DNA of 64,000 bases. It comes from Mnemiopsis leidyi (lineage: Eukaryota; Ctenophora; Tentaculata; Lobata; Bolinopsidae). This document shows, piece by piece, positions 1 to 13,089 of the stretch. The stretch's first letter is position 1, and every line of letters begins with the position of its first letter. Where the stretch lies: the NCBI GenBank assembly GCA_000226015.1, contig JH154128.1:273208-337207 (forward strand), read 5' to 3'. Below the pieces are notes generated by a model. That model worked only from the letters and a program-made list of their open reading frames with translations. It ran no database searches and was not told the origin of the DNA. The position numbers were made by a program, and so were the translations under genes.

Positions 1-120
1 GACAGTTAGGAGAGGGACAGTTAGGAGAGGGACAGTTAGGAGAGGGACAGTTAGGAGAGTGACAGTTAGGAGAGGGACAGTTAGGAGAGGGACAGTTAGG
101 AGAGGGACAGTTAGGAGAGC
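1..120. repeat. 15-bp minisatellite, 8 copies
   Basis: Eight head-to-tail copies of a 15-bp unit (gacagttaggagagg) with one or two base changes. The array begins at the window edge, so it may be longer to the left. It ends abruptly at about 120. No coding role is visible. Confidence 0.95.
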
Positions 121-2640
121 TACAAATCCAAATTTAATTAATAAGATAAGTTTTTAATACGAAGACTAACTTCAAGTTTTTTACAGAAGTTGATTACAGA
201 AGATAAGTTATCGAGTAATTATTTAATTCGTACTTAGCAGCAAATTTAACTCGACACTCTGGGTTACTTAACAAATTAAACACTACTTCAATGCTGAAGT
301 CACAAATTTGCTTAGAGCATGTCCTTAACTTTAACAAGTGTGCTGACATAATGTATACGGAGCTAGAATGCAAAACCAACGAAACGTCATCAGATGATAA
401 GAAATGATCTAGAAATAGTTTAGAAATGATCGAGAAAAAACAACATATAGACAGAATTTAATTGGAAGTAAAGTACTACTTAAGTACTTAATTTCTGAGG
501 CGACAAGACGATAATGGGTCAACGCATGATACATTTTTGTATCGATATCATTGGACCTGTAAGATTGAACAAGATTTGCATGTGGTTACAAAAATTTACA
601 TTCATTTAAAAAACAATGTCAAGGTATAGGAGAAAGAAAAGATAGAATTGGATCAATGAGTTTTGCGACAGAAAGAGTATTGTGAAAAGAAGTTATTTAA
701 AACATCTAAGTAACGCATTCATATGAGACCAGTATAAAAGAAACCAGTGCAACTAAGCTAGACTAATAGAGCTGAAAGAAACAAATGAGATTTCATTCAC
801 TATAAGGCCGACAAACCTCTCATACTAATTCGTTCATTGTCTTTCAATTTAGAAAATATTTATTTTGATGAAGAGCTCCGAACAATAAACTATTTTCAAA
901 CCACCGTTTTTTATCAAAACACAGTGCTGTTATTTAGTGCCAATTCAGCTTCATGGAATGTAACTATTATCTTAATTTTGTGAAAAGGAACATGAGAATG
1001 AGACAGGCTTAGAAAAATAATTAGAACCAATAATTAACGGACGGCAAACGTTCATTTGTCAGGTTGGAATGTGTCAACCTGCGAATTAGAAAGTATAAGC
1101 AGACTTGTCAAGCGGCGACGTTTTAAAGGTATACAGATATCCAAAGTAACAAATATTTAAGTAAGCCTTCTTTTTTTAAACAATAACAAAGCTAATAGCA
1201 TCTTTGCAGAAATTTCAACTACAATAAGAATAATAAGACTAAGAAGGGATATAATAGCTCTTCGTTAGATGACAAGAATGTTTCACTTTTTTGTCGCTGC
1301 GAAACGCCCGCGGATATAAGATGTGAAACATACAAAAAGAGCAGAAAAAAAAGTAGGTATTGACATTATATTGTTAGAACAGGCGTTACATGAGGAGGAT
1401 GACGTGACACATAGGTTAAACCAGACATGCAGCAGTACAGAAGTAATCCTTACAAACAGTAAACATACGTGCACGATAGATCAACCACAACTGAATTTAA
1501 CATGATGGAGATTCTTTAGAAGTTTAGACTAAAGCTTTGCTTATTCATCGTATAATTGACAGTGTGAATGCTTTAAAAATTCTTCTATTGTGATTGGAAA
1601 ATATGCTAAAATTGGAACAATAGCTGATTGTGACGATTTTTGAAAATTTCAGATTAATAATTGACAGTCTAAATCTTGCCAAATTTAATTTTGCATCTAT
1701 CGAACGCACCTTTAAAATCCGCGCAACTTGAAAAATCACAGTTTTTCGTGAATACGAGGGGATGCAAAGTCTTTCTTTAAGATAAAAGATTATTTTAGTT
1801 AGTGAATATTGAATAACCCTCGATAGCAGACTCTTTTCTTGACTGACTTCCAGAAAATCTCAGTTTAATTTTCTATTTCTACTCCTGTAGAAATAAAACA
1901 TCTTCTATGTTTACCTAAATCTAATGAGTTCAACTAAAAACAGGAATCCTGAAAGTTAAGTTTTATATCATTTCGTAAATAAAGCTTCAATATTGTGAAA
2001 AAGCTGGCTTGAAAAAAGTAAATTATTATATCTAGAACAACTAATTTTCTGATTTATTCTTCACCTGTATAGATGGCCTCTTTATTTTTTCACATAATGA
2101 TATTTCAGAAAAAGCAGCCTGGAGCAGCAGGTGGTTTAAAAAAAGAGGCCTTACAGCCACAAACAAAAGAAAGAAGCGGTCTCTTAAAAAACATTTCAAG
2201 ACGACACGACCGCAGCAACTAAAATCTGTTACTTATTGTACACCTGAAGTCATAATTAAGAACTTTATTTTCGAGGATCGTTTGTGTTATAAAAAGAGTA
2301 CAAGCATTGCTCATGAAAATGGTGAGTTCTGTGAATTCGTCGTGTAAAACGAGTCTAGACTCTAGGCCATAGACGAATAAAAAATAGCACTTAAGTGATA
2401 CAAGCAACAATAATCATTTAGAGCATTTATTGTGATGTCAAATGGATAATGATACACTCATGGCATCTTTATCATCACGTGTTATAACACACTTGTTAGT
2501 GTCACACAGCAATCACATTCTGTTTTTTATCGTGTTTATTGGGAACTAGGATTGTGTACAATCGAGATTAATATGTTTCAATCACGTTTTATGAGTAAAG
2601 AACAATGGTAAATTGATTACCTAATTAAAGAAGATAGAAT
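121..2640. other. AT-rich stretch with no recognised gene
   Basis: Only short open frames without family features are present. There is no recognisable exon, tRNA or transposon. An unrecognised small exon cannot be excluded. Confidence 0.5.
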
Positions 2641-2643
2641 GTT

Positions 2644-2823
2644 TTACTTACAAGTGGAATCTTTAGGCTTGCCTTCAGATTTGTCTCCGGACTTGCCTTC
2701 AGATTTGTCTCCCGACTTGCTTTCAGATTTTTCTCCGGACTTGCTTTCAGATTTTTCATTTTTTTCTCCAGATTTGTCTCCCTTGCACATCCAGACCAGC
2801 TTAAAACATTTCATTTTCTTCAT
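2644..2823 (-). CDS. Small Ser/Lys/Gly/Glu-repeat ORF or exon, unknown
   Basis: On the minus strand an ATG at 2823 opens a 59-codon frame. A short hydrophobic/Cys head (MKKMKCFKLVWMCKG) is followed by an 8-residue repeat of the type KSGDKSEG/KSGEKSES, about four copies, ending KPKDSTCK. The repeat is a 24-bp tandem DNA repeat. A strong splice-donor-like GTAAGT overlaps the last codons (about 2651-2646), so this could be an exon that splices onward. No family is recognised. The opposite strand is also open over the repeat (LPSDLSPD). It may be only a minisatellite. Confidence 0.25.
   Translation of the reverse strand: MKKMKCFKLVWMCKGDKSGEKNEKSESKSGEKSESKSGDKSEGKSGDKSEGKPKDSTCK
2680..2790. repeat. 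24-bp tandem repeat, about 4 degenerate copies
   Basis: The unit begins ttgccttcagatttgtctcc and is imperfectly repeated. It keeps an open frame on both strands because its length is a multiple of three. Confidence 0.8.
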
Positions 2824-2829
2824 CTTCCT

Positions 2830-5800
2830 CAGTATTGACTGTAGACTATTTAAACTTCATAGCCGAACTTGTCGAGAGAGTATGTAAGTAGGATTCTTCA
2901 AAGCTTTTTGGACAAGAATAAATTCAAGCTAAGTCCGAACAATAACTTAATAATTAGTGTAAAAAGAAGTAAACTGTAAGATTTTCCCGTAATTCGCCCA
3001 ACAAGTTAAACTGTCGGGGTCCAGATAACAGTTAGAAAGACAATAACTGCACCAATTCTCTTGCATCGGGGTAATGGATAAAGATTAATATTGGAGACTT
3101 AATGGTAAATTCTATTGTGTGTGGGTACACGAGAGGCGGGAAGCGTCCAAGAACCGCTCGAGTAATGACCAACTAACATAACATTTTAAGCGGTCTGTAT
3201 GTGTATACCATTATCACAAGTAGGTTGACGGGCTGGGAAGATGAGTCACACTGCGGGTCAAACAAGCAAAGACACCAAATATACTGTTATCGGGGGCAGA
3301 AAAAAATCGAAAAATGCAGGAAAAGAGACCGAAGGAATTGCGAGCTGACCCAACCCTAGCCGCTGTGGAGGTCCAGGGATGTACATAAACGCTCACAATG
3401 TATCCTATTAAGGGCCGCCAAGTCGGAAGTCACGGTGTACCCTGCGGTCACGTGATCTGAGACACACGTGAAATTATTCTGCGGGCTGGCATAATGGTCT
3501 TGTTCCATCAGCCCACTATGTGACTGCGTGCGAAACCAGATTTTTTACGTGAACTGGGAAAAGTGGATGGAACATCTGAACTAATTGAAAGAATGCAACC
3601 TTATTCGACCGCTGTTATGGCTGAACTTCAAGTGTCGACATCCCAGTTTATTTCTCGTGGATGCGACATCGCCAGTGTCATTGTCGTGAGACACTTAACT
3701 CCAAAAGTGAGAATAACTGGTAACGGCTTCCACAAAGACAACTCATGCAAAAGAACTTTTACGTCAGATGTTACCCGTGTGAAGTAAATATATATCAAAA
3801 CCAGGTGTGCAGAATTAGAGATGAACAAAGCAAGATGGGCCGGTCATGACCGTGACAGTAACCATGTGCATATTGATTTTTTTAATTGCTAGATAAAAAG
3901 ATCAGATGTTACATGTTAATCTCATTAATTAAGTCTAAAATAACTTGTAATGGACACTTCATGATCATTATGACAGTGATAAAAGATGAGCCACAAAACT
4001 ACAAGTTGACAGATCTTGATGAACGTAAACTATCTGGCTGCTTGTAGCTCCGACATGAGGTATGTTGAAATGTTCACTGGTCCACAAAAAGCGGTTTTAG
4101 GAAGGACAGGCAAGTCTACAAAGTAGCAGCAATTATATAATAGGGCATATTGTGGCGGAGGGCTTTGTGTCGTCCGGTCAGATACTTGATACTCTATCTA
4201 TCTTCCCCACAAGCGTAACTTCACGACCAGCTGACTAAGAGACCAAGATTTGTGACTAGTTCATGTGGTCGAGCTGATATATTTGATAATCTATTTTTGA
4301 TTTGATTTTCATTCAAAATTAAGTTATCCATCATCAGTCAGAAATCTCGGACCGGTTATTCAAAAGGCAGACAACCCAAGCAAAACTTCGCAATACGGTA
4401 CACAACCAAATTCCTAACAACGGCTTAGTATCAATCATCAACAGAAGGCTCGACAAAGCTAACATTTTTGTACTTGAAATGAACAAAAAATATGTCTGAA
4501 CACGACAGTGTTTAGGACAGACAAACGAAACCAGCTTAAAATAAAAATGAAGCTGCACGAACTGAAAAATGGCAGGATAATTTTGCACAGCCGTCTGGGA
4601 CACCACTACCAGCCTAAATTCGAGTACGAAAACCTCCGTACAATTTACACCAATTCAGATTAAGGTCCAGCTAACATATCCGATATAGCATGTACACTAT
4701 GTACACACCAGAGCTGGTGTCAATTAGCATATTCCCTTACTCTGTGCCCAGCTTACACATAATAGCAGCCTTATGTCTCAAGGAAAGTATCAGCAGTACG
4801 GCCTCGTGCGACTAGTGGGAACGATTTTCAATGTATCGTTGAGCTGAAGCAGCAGGAGTTTATGGCCGAGACTCTGGATTTAAACTCGAGTTATAGCAAT
4901 GTTGGAACTTGTAACCGTCTGGTAAAATTATGAGTCGTTTTAGTGAACGAGTGTTGAGAAGAAAGGAAGCCCCAGTACAGATGCCAAGACTGGCGATGGT
5001 ATGTAACTACACTAGAGCGGTGGTAATCTCCCTACATATAACAATTTGTTAGTGCTCTCAAATAACAACTATGATATACCCACGTGCTTTGACTGAAGAG
5101 TTGGTGGTGGAGTCTGCTGGTTGCCGGGCGACGTTCAGGAACAGTGTAAACATCACGGAGTCCAGATGTTCAGATGTCAGGGGCTGCTTTGGACCCGCTT
5201 CCGCTCCGGTGTCGGCTCTTTTCCGGGCTTTGCCTTTTTCTTGAGCAAGCTTGCGGGGGTTTGTTTGTTTGGTTGTTTGTCGGGATCCCGTGATCCGACA
5301 GATAATACGGGACGGGTCAAACTTCATGTCGAACAAATGATGGCAATAATATGAATTTTAAATAAGCAATTATTTGAGCGGGCATTTGTCAAATGAACTA
5401 AAATTGACGATGGTCATGGATTCAATTAGCTTGGAACGTGGTTGACAATTAGATCTTCCATGTAATTTCCAGCGCAAAGATCCACACAACTTTAACTAAT
5501 CGGACACAAGGGAGATTAAGATAGTATTGTAATTTGGTTATTATGTCCAATTCTGGCCAATCTGTCATTAAATCATTTAACTAAATAACTATCTTGAATT
5601 ACTTTGAGATAATTCCTGCCAAATTATACCGCTCGAAGTGTTCAGGAAGGAGGGACTAATTCAGGAACAGGAGCTGTTACTCGAAAATCCTGCAGGAAAG
5701 ATCCAAGCCCAAAAAATGCAAGGATGCTAAAACCTAATCGGAGATTTATCTCTCGTTCTACTCGCTTATGGTCACAACACATGCAAGGGACTTGAAAGTC

Positions 5801-6240
5801 TGTAATAGCGGACTAAAACAATTAACAATTGAGAAGCTATCAAACAGAGTTATGTATCAAACTGCTTATGTCCTGTACCGAGTTAAGATTTTCCAAATTG
5901 GAACTGTCTGTTGAGGACTGACAAGGCCGATACTTCTTCAGACGGAGTTAATAACCTGCCACGGCAGATTGTAACTGTTTCCACGTCTGCTGCATGTTCC
6001 TGACTCAAGAATCATGGGGTAACTTTGTTGTTTGTGATTACTAATAGTATCAAGACTCAAGAGTGGTGCGGAGAAACAGGCTGATCCAGGAAACGGAGAG
6101 GTTATGTGGCAGTGGATGACAGAGAGAGGAGTGATGTGGCTTAGTGGTTCACTGAACGCAGCTCGCTAAGTTCCAATAGTTGGCGAGATGACCAGACATC
6201 AATTAATTTTGTCAAGAAACCTGCTTTATCTCCTAATGGA
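2830..6240. other. No recognised gene
   Basis: Short frames of 60-92 codons on both strands (for example 3563-3787 and 5058-5354) show no family motif, splice context or codon signal. I see no supported gene. Confidence 0.5.
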
Positions 6241-6254
6241 AGCGTAAAGCTCTA

Positions 6255-6475
6255 AAGAGACTTGCGCGGTCTCTTTGGAGACTGTCATGGTTTTTATGGA
6301 GACTGGTGTGGTCTCTATGAAGACTATCGTTGTTTTTATGGAGACTAGCCTGGTTTCTATGAAGACTGGCGTTGTCTCTATGGACACTGGTAAAGAACCC
6401 TAATAAGACTGACGTGGTCCCTATGGAAACTGGCGTCTGGCGTGGTCTCTATGGAAACTGTTGTGGAAATGAATT
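6255..6475. repeat. Degenerate ~25-bp minisatellite
   Basis: About eight or nine imperfect copies of a unit resembling gtggtctctatggagactgg, with variable spacing. Later copies are more diverged. A direct duplication of 26 bp (acacaaaacgtaaaaacaac...) lies nearby at about 6724-6777. Confidence 0.8.
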
Positions 6476-6479
6476 TTTT

Positions 6480-9400
6480 GATGAAATCAATACTAACAAG
6501 AGGCGGCGTTTATAAAATTCAAGGGTATTTATACGGCCAACTTAAATCTTTTTTACGAAATCCAAAGTCAGGCTTCTGATATTTTCCATACTATCAGCTG
6601 TCTCAAAACTATTCATTCCTTAAAATGACAGGAGAGAGGATGAAATTTCGATTGAGAGTGTCTTTACAGGATCAGTACTTTCATTTAATATTTCACAGGA
6701 ACAGTATCATTTTATTTTTCACAACACAAAACGTAAAAACAACGAAAACAACACAAAACGTAAAAACAACGAAAACAGAGTAAAAAAGGAGGATTTAACC
6801 AGAGTCAGAGTCCGAACAAATCGATGTACAAAAAGTTTAACCTCTTAGATGTCAATATCCGGGACTTCCTGTCACAACGTTTGTGTATTTCTGACATCTT
6901 TTTGACATTGTTTCCGAAGCCATACTTTAAATAAAATAACGATAGAAACTAAAAAGGAACATAATTGTATGCTGGAACCTGAAAATGACAAAATTATATC
7001 TTTTATTGGGTTTGTTCACATACCTCTTACAATATCCCTCTGAAGATCCATGAAGAGCTCTCTAGAACGTAAAGCAGTATGGATAAAGTAACCGATACAG
7101 ATTGTCAACAAGGTAGAAAGTACAACAAACAGTCGGTATCAACACAAGGTTCATCAACGCCAAATAACCACCTGAATTCTTGTGACCTAAGTAATTACGC
7201 TATTATACGGACATAACTATCTACCGATCGAAATTAAAGCGTATCATGTGCTGAGGAGGACACATCACAGCATCATGATGTCTCAGCTGTCATAAACTGG
7301 TCATTACAATCAAGTTTGTGTACTGCTGAGGGTCGTGGAGTGTACGACTGTCAGCAGTTACCCCTCTTGGAACGGTATTGGACTCTTCGTATCCTCATTG
7401 TACCTGCTCTTGGGCCAGGTAATTGCGATATTTGACCAAACTGACCATTTTAGTACATAACCAAAGTGCATTATGTGGCTGTCAGTTCATGATCTACATG
7501 AAATTGGCAGGTAGGATAAAGCACGTGGTCTGGGTCGACACGAAAATCAATGTTATCAGCTGCAGTAATAGCGGTGTGCTTTGAGAGTCAAGTAGGATGA
7601 TACCAGCAAGGTAATGACAATATAGTGGTGTAAGGGGAACAAAGACAGTTTGATATCATTACTAGCAAACTTCGGGTAATAGAGATGGTGTTGAGGCAAT
7701 CAAGAGCAAGAGTGGAGGTAACTGTACTGAGTACTCAGTACGGTGGATGAGTTTGGAACTTGATCAAAATGTTCAATTTTAGATTAAAACATAAAAATAG
7801 TAGTATTCATAACTTCATAAGCGGGTTAGAATCAAAATATGAGAACTGAGATTCATTAGATCGCGTGAATATCGCAATTTTAAAAGTAGTGGTCCGTAAA
7901 TGTGAGCCACTTAAATATTCCATGTAATAATGTCATTGGTAAATTTCGATCAGTGTTGGCATAATACTATTAACTTATTGATATTCCTCGTGTATATGTT
8001 CTCACGTACGTAAATGCGGCATAAATATGTTTGGAAAGATGTCAAATGGGAATTTGTGGCAATCAAACCAGAATGAATAAAATACATTAAATGGTTGCTA
8101 CTTTCCAAGACACATAATTGTTGATCCCCATTCCCCATTAACGTGAAAACTTTTCTAAAAACATTTTTTGTGTAAGAGCAAGTTTCCGCAACCTATAGCT
8201 AGTGGACTGAACTCAACTTTTAGAGCAACACATTTTACAATATATGAGTGATTCAAACTAATTCAGATTTCATATCGTTGGATAGGAAATATATACTAGC
8301 TGTTAAAAACAGATTGTAATGAACACTGAAGAAGTAGAGAATAGCCTTGCTGACTGGATTCTGTCGACATAACAGGAATAACTGCGTTTAGCGTTAACCG
8401 TAAAAATAACAATTCATAGTGCACATTTTACAGCATATTCATGCTGACCCGAATGTCAATAAATAACAGTCCAGATTAGCTTTAAACAATCCAGATTTGC
8501 TTTCGTCGTTGTCTTCTATGCTCAGTTGACAATTGTCAGTTCTACAAGAGTCCCGCCTAGCGAATCGAACATGGAAAATTTCCAGGTGTGACAACACATC
8601 CGATGGAACGGTTAAGTTACTCCTAATCCTATGTCTAGTTTGATACTGAGCTACACTGAAAAATTTGTAATCTGGTCATAACTGGCTGAAGAGGGCAGTA
8701 TACTCTACCTCTTAAGCTGATAGTTTATTACCTCTACTAACATCTTTTTTATTAAGACCTCAACAAAATATTAACTGAATTTTGAATATACTTATAGCGC
8801 GAATCGTATTATTATTATTAATTAGAAAAAGAAACTGTATACGAACCGTTATTGACCGAATTTTGGGTTCAGCGCGAATTGAAATAAAAAAGAAACTGCA
8901 CCAACCGTTAGTTGCCTTCAAAACTAGGAGGTCGTCTATCTTGAAAATGAGGACATCACCCTCCAGAATTTGGGAGTAAAGCTCTCGCTGAGCTCGGATG
9001 GCTTGTCGTGAAGAGGGCATTCCTATTTTCCGTCTTCATTTGACATCTGTCATCGTATTGTAGTCGTAGTTTTGGGGGGTAGATCGCTAGTAGGGCAGGT
9101 CAAATATACGCTAGGATAGCATTAAGGTGGTGAACGATACAAATATTTCAAGACGCAAACTGGGATTTGGATCGTATTGAAAGAGTTAATGATGATTAAA
9201 AAAGTCTGTGTGTGCCTGGTTTGTGATCAAATTTCAAAGAATATCGTATCATGAATGTCAGTAAAGTAAAACATCGTCAACAAGTAATTTTGAATAATGA
9301 TGTCGATAATACACAACTTGAGCGTGCAGTCGAGCAAGTTTAAATGTGCTCGACAAAACTCAAACATCGGATTAGAACTTTAAATTTCAGGTGCTAAAGA

Positions 9401-12400
9401 TCGGATACGAACTTGGAATTGTAATTCGTAAGTTCAAAATTATAGAGTTGTGTAATGCGTACGAGTTTAAAACTATTAAAACACTAAGTTACATATATAA
9501 GTAAGAATAAAAGTTAGGTCCACTGACTAAAGTTACCAAGGCCCATTACATAGTAATCTTCGAACTATGCACTTACGCAATTCAGAAAAAGATTTCAATA
9601 GGAATGGTCAGATGGACCAGAATGCTGTGGTATTTGTATACAGAGGAACATGATTTTAATTTATTGCTTGATATGAAACTAGCCACAATCGCGATTCTCT
9701 GAATCTCAAGAACATAACAAGAAAATGGATTTCGAAGTAGAAACATAAACAAGTTTTCACTCTAAGAGTTTTTCCAACGTGAAATAAACGAAATCATGTT
9801 GTCAAATTCAATCAAAACTTTTGCAGAGTTTTAGGCATGGACCAACCAGGAGACTCTAACCAATAAGCTAAAATATTTTGTCTGACGTCCCATTGGCCAC
9901 TAATTTATTAATATACATTAAATTGCAAATGCACATCTAATCCAAATATCAAAATACACAAAAGCTCGAGAGCAAATACCTTATCACAGAAGGTAACAAC
10001 GAGAAATTACAATCATGACATTAACACTAGTAACTTACAAGTTTCCTGCAGTACCTTCCTAATTGTATTGAACGCATTTTTACATAAGTCATTATCGATT
10101 ACAATTAATTATGCTGCGATTAGCACGGAAAAAGCAATTTTTACTGCTCTGGTTGATCGATTATAACCAAGACACGCCTGTGACGTACTCACAGCCCTAC
10201 AACCGAGGAACATGTGCGGAACTCTTTACAGTAACTTATACTAACTTGGACTAAAATCATCACGGAAAGAGATACAAGCGAGTCTGATGTCCAGATATGC
10301 AGTTTTATCACAAGAAGAAGCGGATTTATATATCCGTATATCTAGACCGAAACAAAAAAGTGTCTCACAAAAGATTGGGTTTGGCGGATGCTGGACAGTA
10401 GCTGATCAGACATAGGTCTACTATCTAGGTTACTTGTATTGTTCTAACTTCCAGGGACATCCAACCTATTAAAACCTTATTGTTCATTGTTCAATGAGAC
10501 AAAAACCTTAATTGAACACAACATCTCAACCGTGCAGACTAGGGATGATGATGTTATCCTCAGCAAGATTCAAAAGAATAATAAGAACTTTCTTAATACA
10601 CACAGAAAACCGCCACTCGATGCATTCTTGTATCAATCTTCCGATCTACTTGATAATTAGGATTTTGTTCTGATTAAAACAGATTGTTAACACTGTGTTA
10701 AGCTATAAAAGTCATATTCAGTGAGCAACGAAAGCAGCAACGATTTAAGCTGAACAAAGTACTAACAAAATAGACAAGATAAAGAGCCCATAAAAATGTG
10801 CTTGCTTTAGTGTTAGAACTTAATAGCGTCACAACTCAGAGCAGCCAAATCACACAACACTCAATATTACACTTTCAAAACGTCCTTGGAAATGCCACGG
10901 TCCCATGCAGCAGGAGACCGAACTGTAACTCTTTAGGTAAAACTCGTAATATTTACTCTTATGCTGTGAGGGGAGCCGGGTGAAATAAGATAAGGGCACA
11001 TAACATAAACATAAACATAAACATTAACATAAACATCCTAACATTAACATAAACATCCAAACATTAACATACCCATCCTTACATAGCTTTCGATTACCAT
11101 AATACGAACTACAAAGAGGTACGTCTGAAAAAGTAAAACTCAAGCAAGAATTTGTGTGTCCAGGATAACCAACAAACAGTATATAGAAGATAAAAACTGC
11201 ATAATTTATACAATTTATAGTTTTCAATTTGTTTACCGATTGCCCTTTGGATAAGGGATGTCATGCAACTTTTAAGCCTATTTTGGGGTGTGATTATCAT
11301 TTTAATCGAATAGGTTACGTGCCATAATACGCAAATCGGTAATACATTGCGATTACACCATTAATAGTTATTGCACTCGGCCAATTTTGTTATCGCACTA
11401 GGCTATTAAATTTGCGTTTAAATTCAGGAGCAATGAGCACCGTGATGACCGTCCTCGATTCTTGAAATTTTGTGTTCTTTTATCTCTACGAATAATTTTC
11501 GATTCAGCAATTGAGTCGTTGAAACAAACTTCTATTTGATAATATATTTGGCAAAATGATTGAAAAATCCCTTACCTGTATTTACTAAGGTAATAGAAAT
11601 AAAATAAATTTAGAATTAAACGCTTGCCCAAGTCGAAACTACAACAATTGTAGGTAGAAACGTAAAGGAGCACCTGTATCAAAGAGCTATTCACCAGGGA
11701 GACAAACTGGGACCACATTAATCTAATTATGCATTACTTCTCTTATTTTCATTTTCCAAATCCGGTTAAATGGTTCCTTAGGACCCACAAAGTGGTGTGT
11801 TTGACACACAAAGTTTAGAGTTGATGAAAAAGTGTGTCCACAGAAATCTCATGTCATTGCTGGTGCTTCAAAAGAACGGATAGCAGTACATTGAGCATAG
11901 GGAGAATGTTAAGAGTAAAGACACAGGGAGGTACGAAGAACGGACCAAGAAATCAAAATCTTTTGAGGTTATTCATTATTCATCACTAGCTATTCCTGAA
12001 AATTACCATTTATAGGACCTAATTAAAGGCTAATTAGAGAAGAAGATTCTCTAACTTCTCAGAGGAACGGTGTCTGAGGAAACAACGAACTTCAGAACAA
12101 AACCCGAGAAACTGCATCAGGCACCGAGCTGAATTATACAGCAGTGGCAAAGTGAGACTAAATGCAGCACCAGCTAAGTGCTACATCAGTATTGACAGAT
12201 AATTCGTCTAAATACTAATGTTAGACACTCTACCGGTCAGACAGCATATTTACTAGGTTGAGAGTTGGAATACTTCCAACATGTGCCATCAGAAAATTGT
12301 CTTGATTAAGTCCTTGAATCCAGGGTCAGCACTCAGCAGCAGCCCAGTACTTTTCATCAACACCAAGTGTGCCGTGGAAAAAATCATATGTTTATCTCAC

Positions 12401-12860
12401 CAAAGATACTTGTTAAACAGTTATACATTCCTATAAGATCCGGTTTGCAAGGACACCCGAAAGTGACAAACTGATTTCACATCTGCTTTAGAAATATAGC
12501 GGTTGTGAGTGAGCTCATGTCTCAAACCAAACACGTTTCAAGATGGTAACCGTATCGACTGTTTAATGATGCAACAATCGGAGATTTCGAAATTTCAGAA
12601 TCGGATTAATCCTGAATTTTCTAGCAGGTTGAGGATGAGAAACAATTGTCGCTTTTTAACATTTCTTTGCACGTCTATTACTATGCAAACTAAATCCTGA
12701 TCAATATCTGAGGCTCACAACGGGTCAGGGAGTGCTAATGGAGATCATTATCTGAAAATATGTGCCACTTAAACAAGACTTTTGGGAAACGCGAGGTCTA
12801 CTGATCCTTGGGATCAGCTGCAAGAATCTAGACCTGGTGACAGAACCTAACTGTCGAGAA
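6480..12860. other. No recognised gene; AT-rich
   Basis: No supported coding exon. A small (ataaac/attaac)n hexamer tract occupies about 11000-11080. Open frames are short and lack recognisable families. Confidence 0.5.
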
Positions 12861-12869
12861 ACTGGCAGC

Positions 12870-13080
12870 TTACAAACTATCAGCAAACGAACTATCAACA
12901 AACGAACTATCAACAAACTGACTATCAACATACGAACTATCAACAAATGAACTATCAAGTTCGACTAACAAACTTTCCACTAACAAATTTTCAACTAACA
13001 AAATATCGGCAACTAACGAACTATTAACAAACGAACTTTTAACTGACCAACTTTCAACAAACGACTATAAACTAACGATC
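12870..13080. repeat. Degenerate 15-bp minisatellite
   Basis: Imperfect copies of cgaactatcaacaaa are clear from 12870 to 12960 (about 6 copies) and decay to 13080. In one minus-strand frame it reads as LLIVR repeats, which is a by-product of the 15-bp period. Confidence 0.8.
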
Positions 13081-13089
13081 TATCGATAC

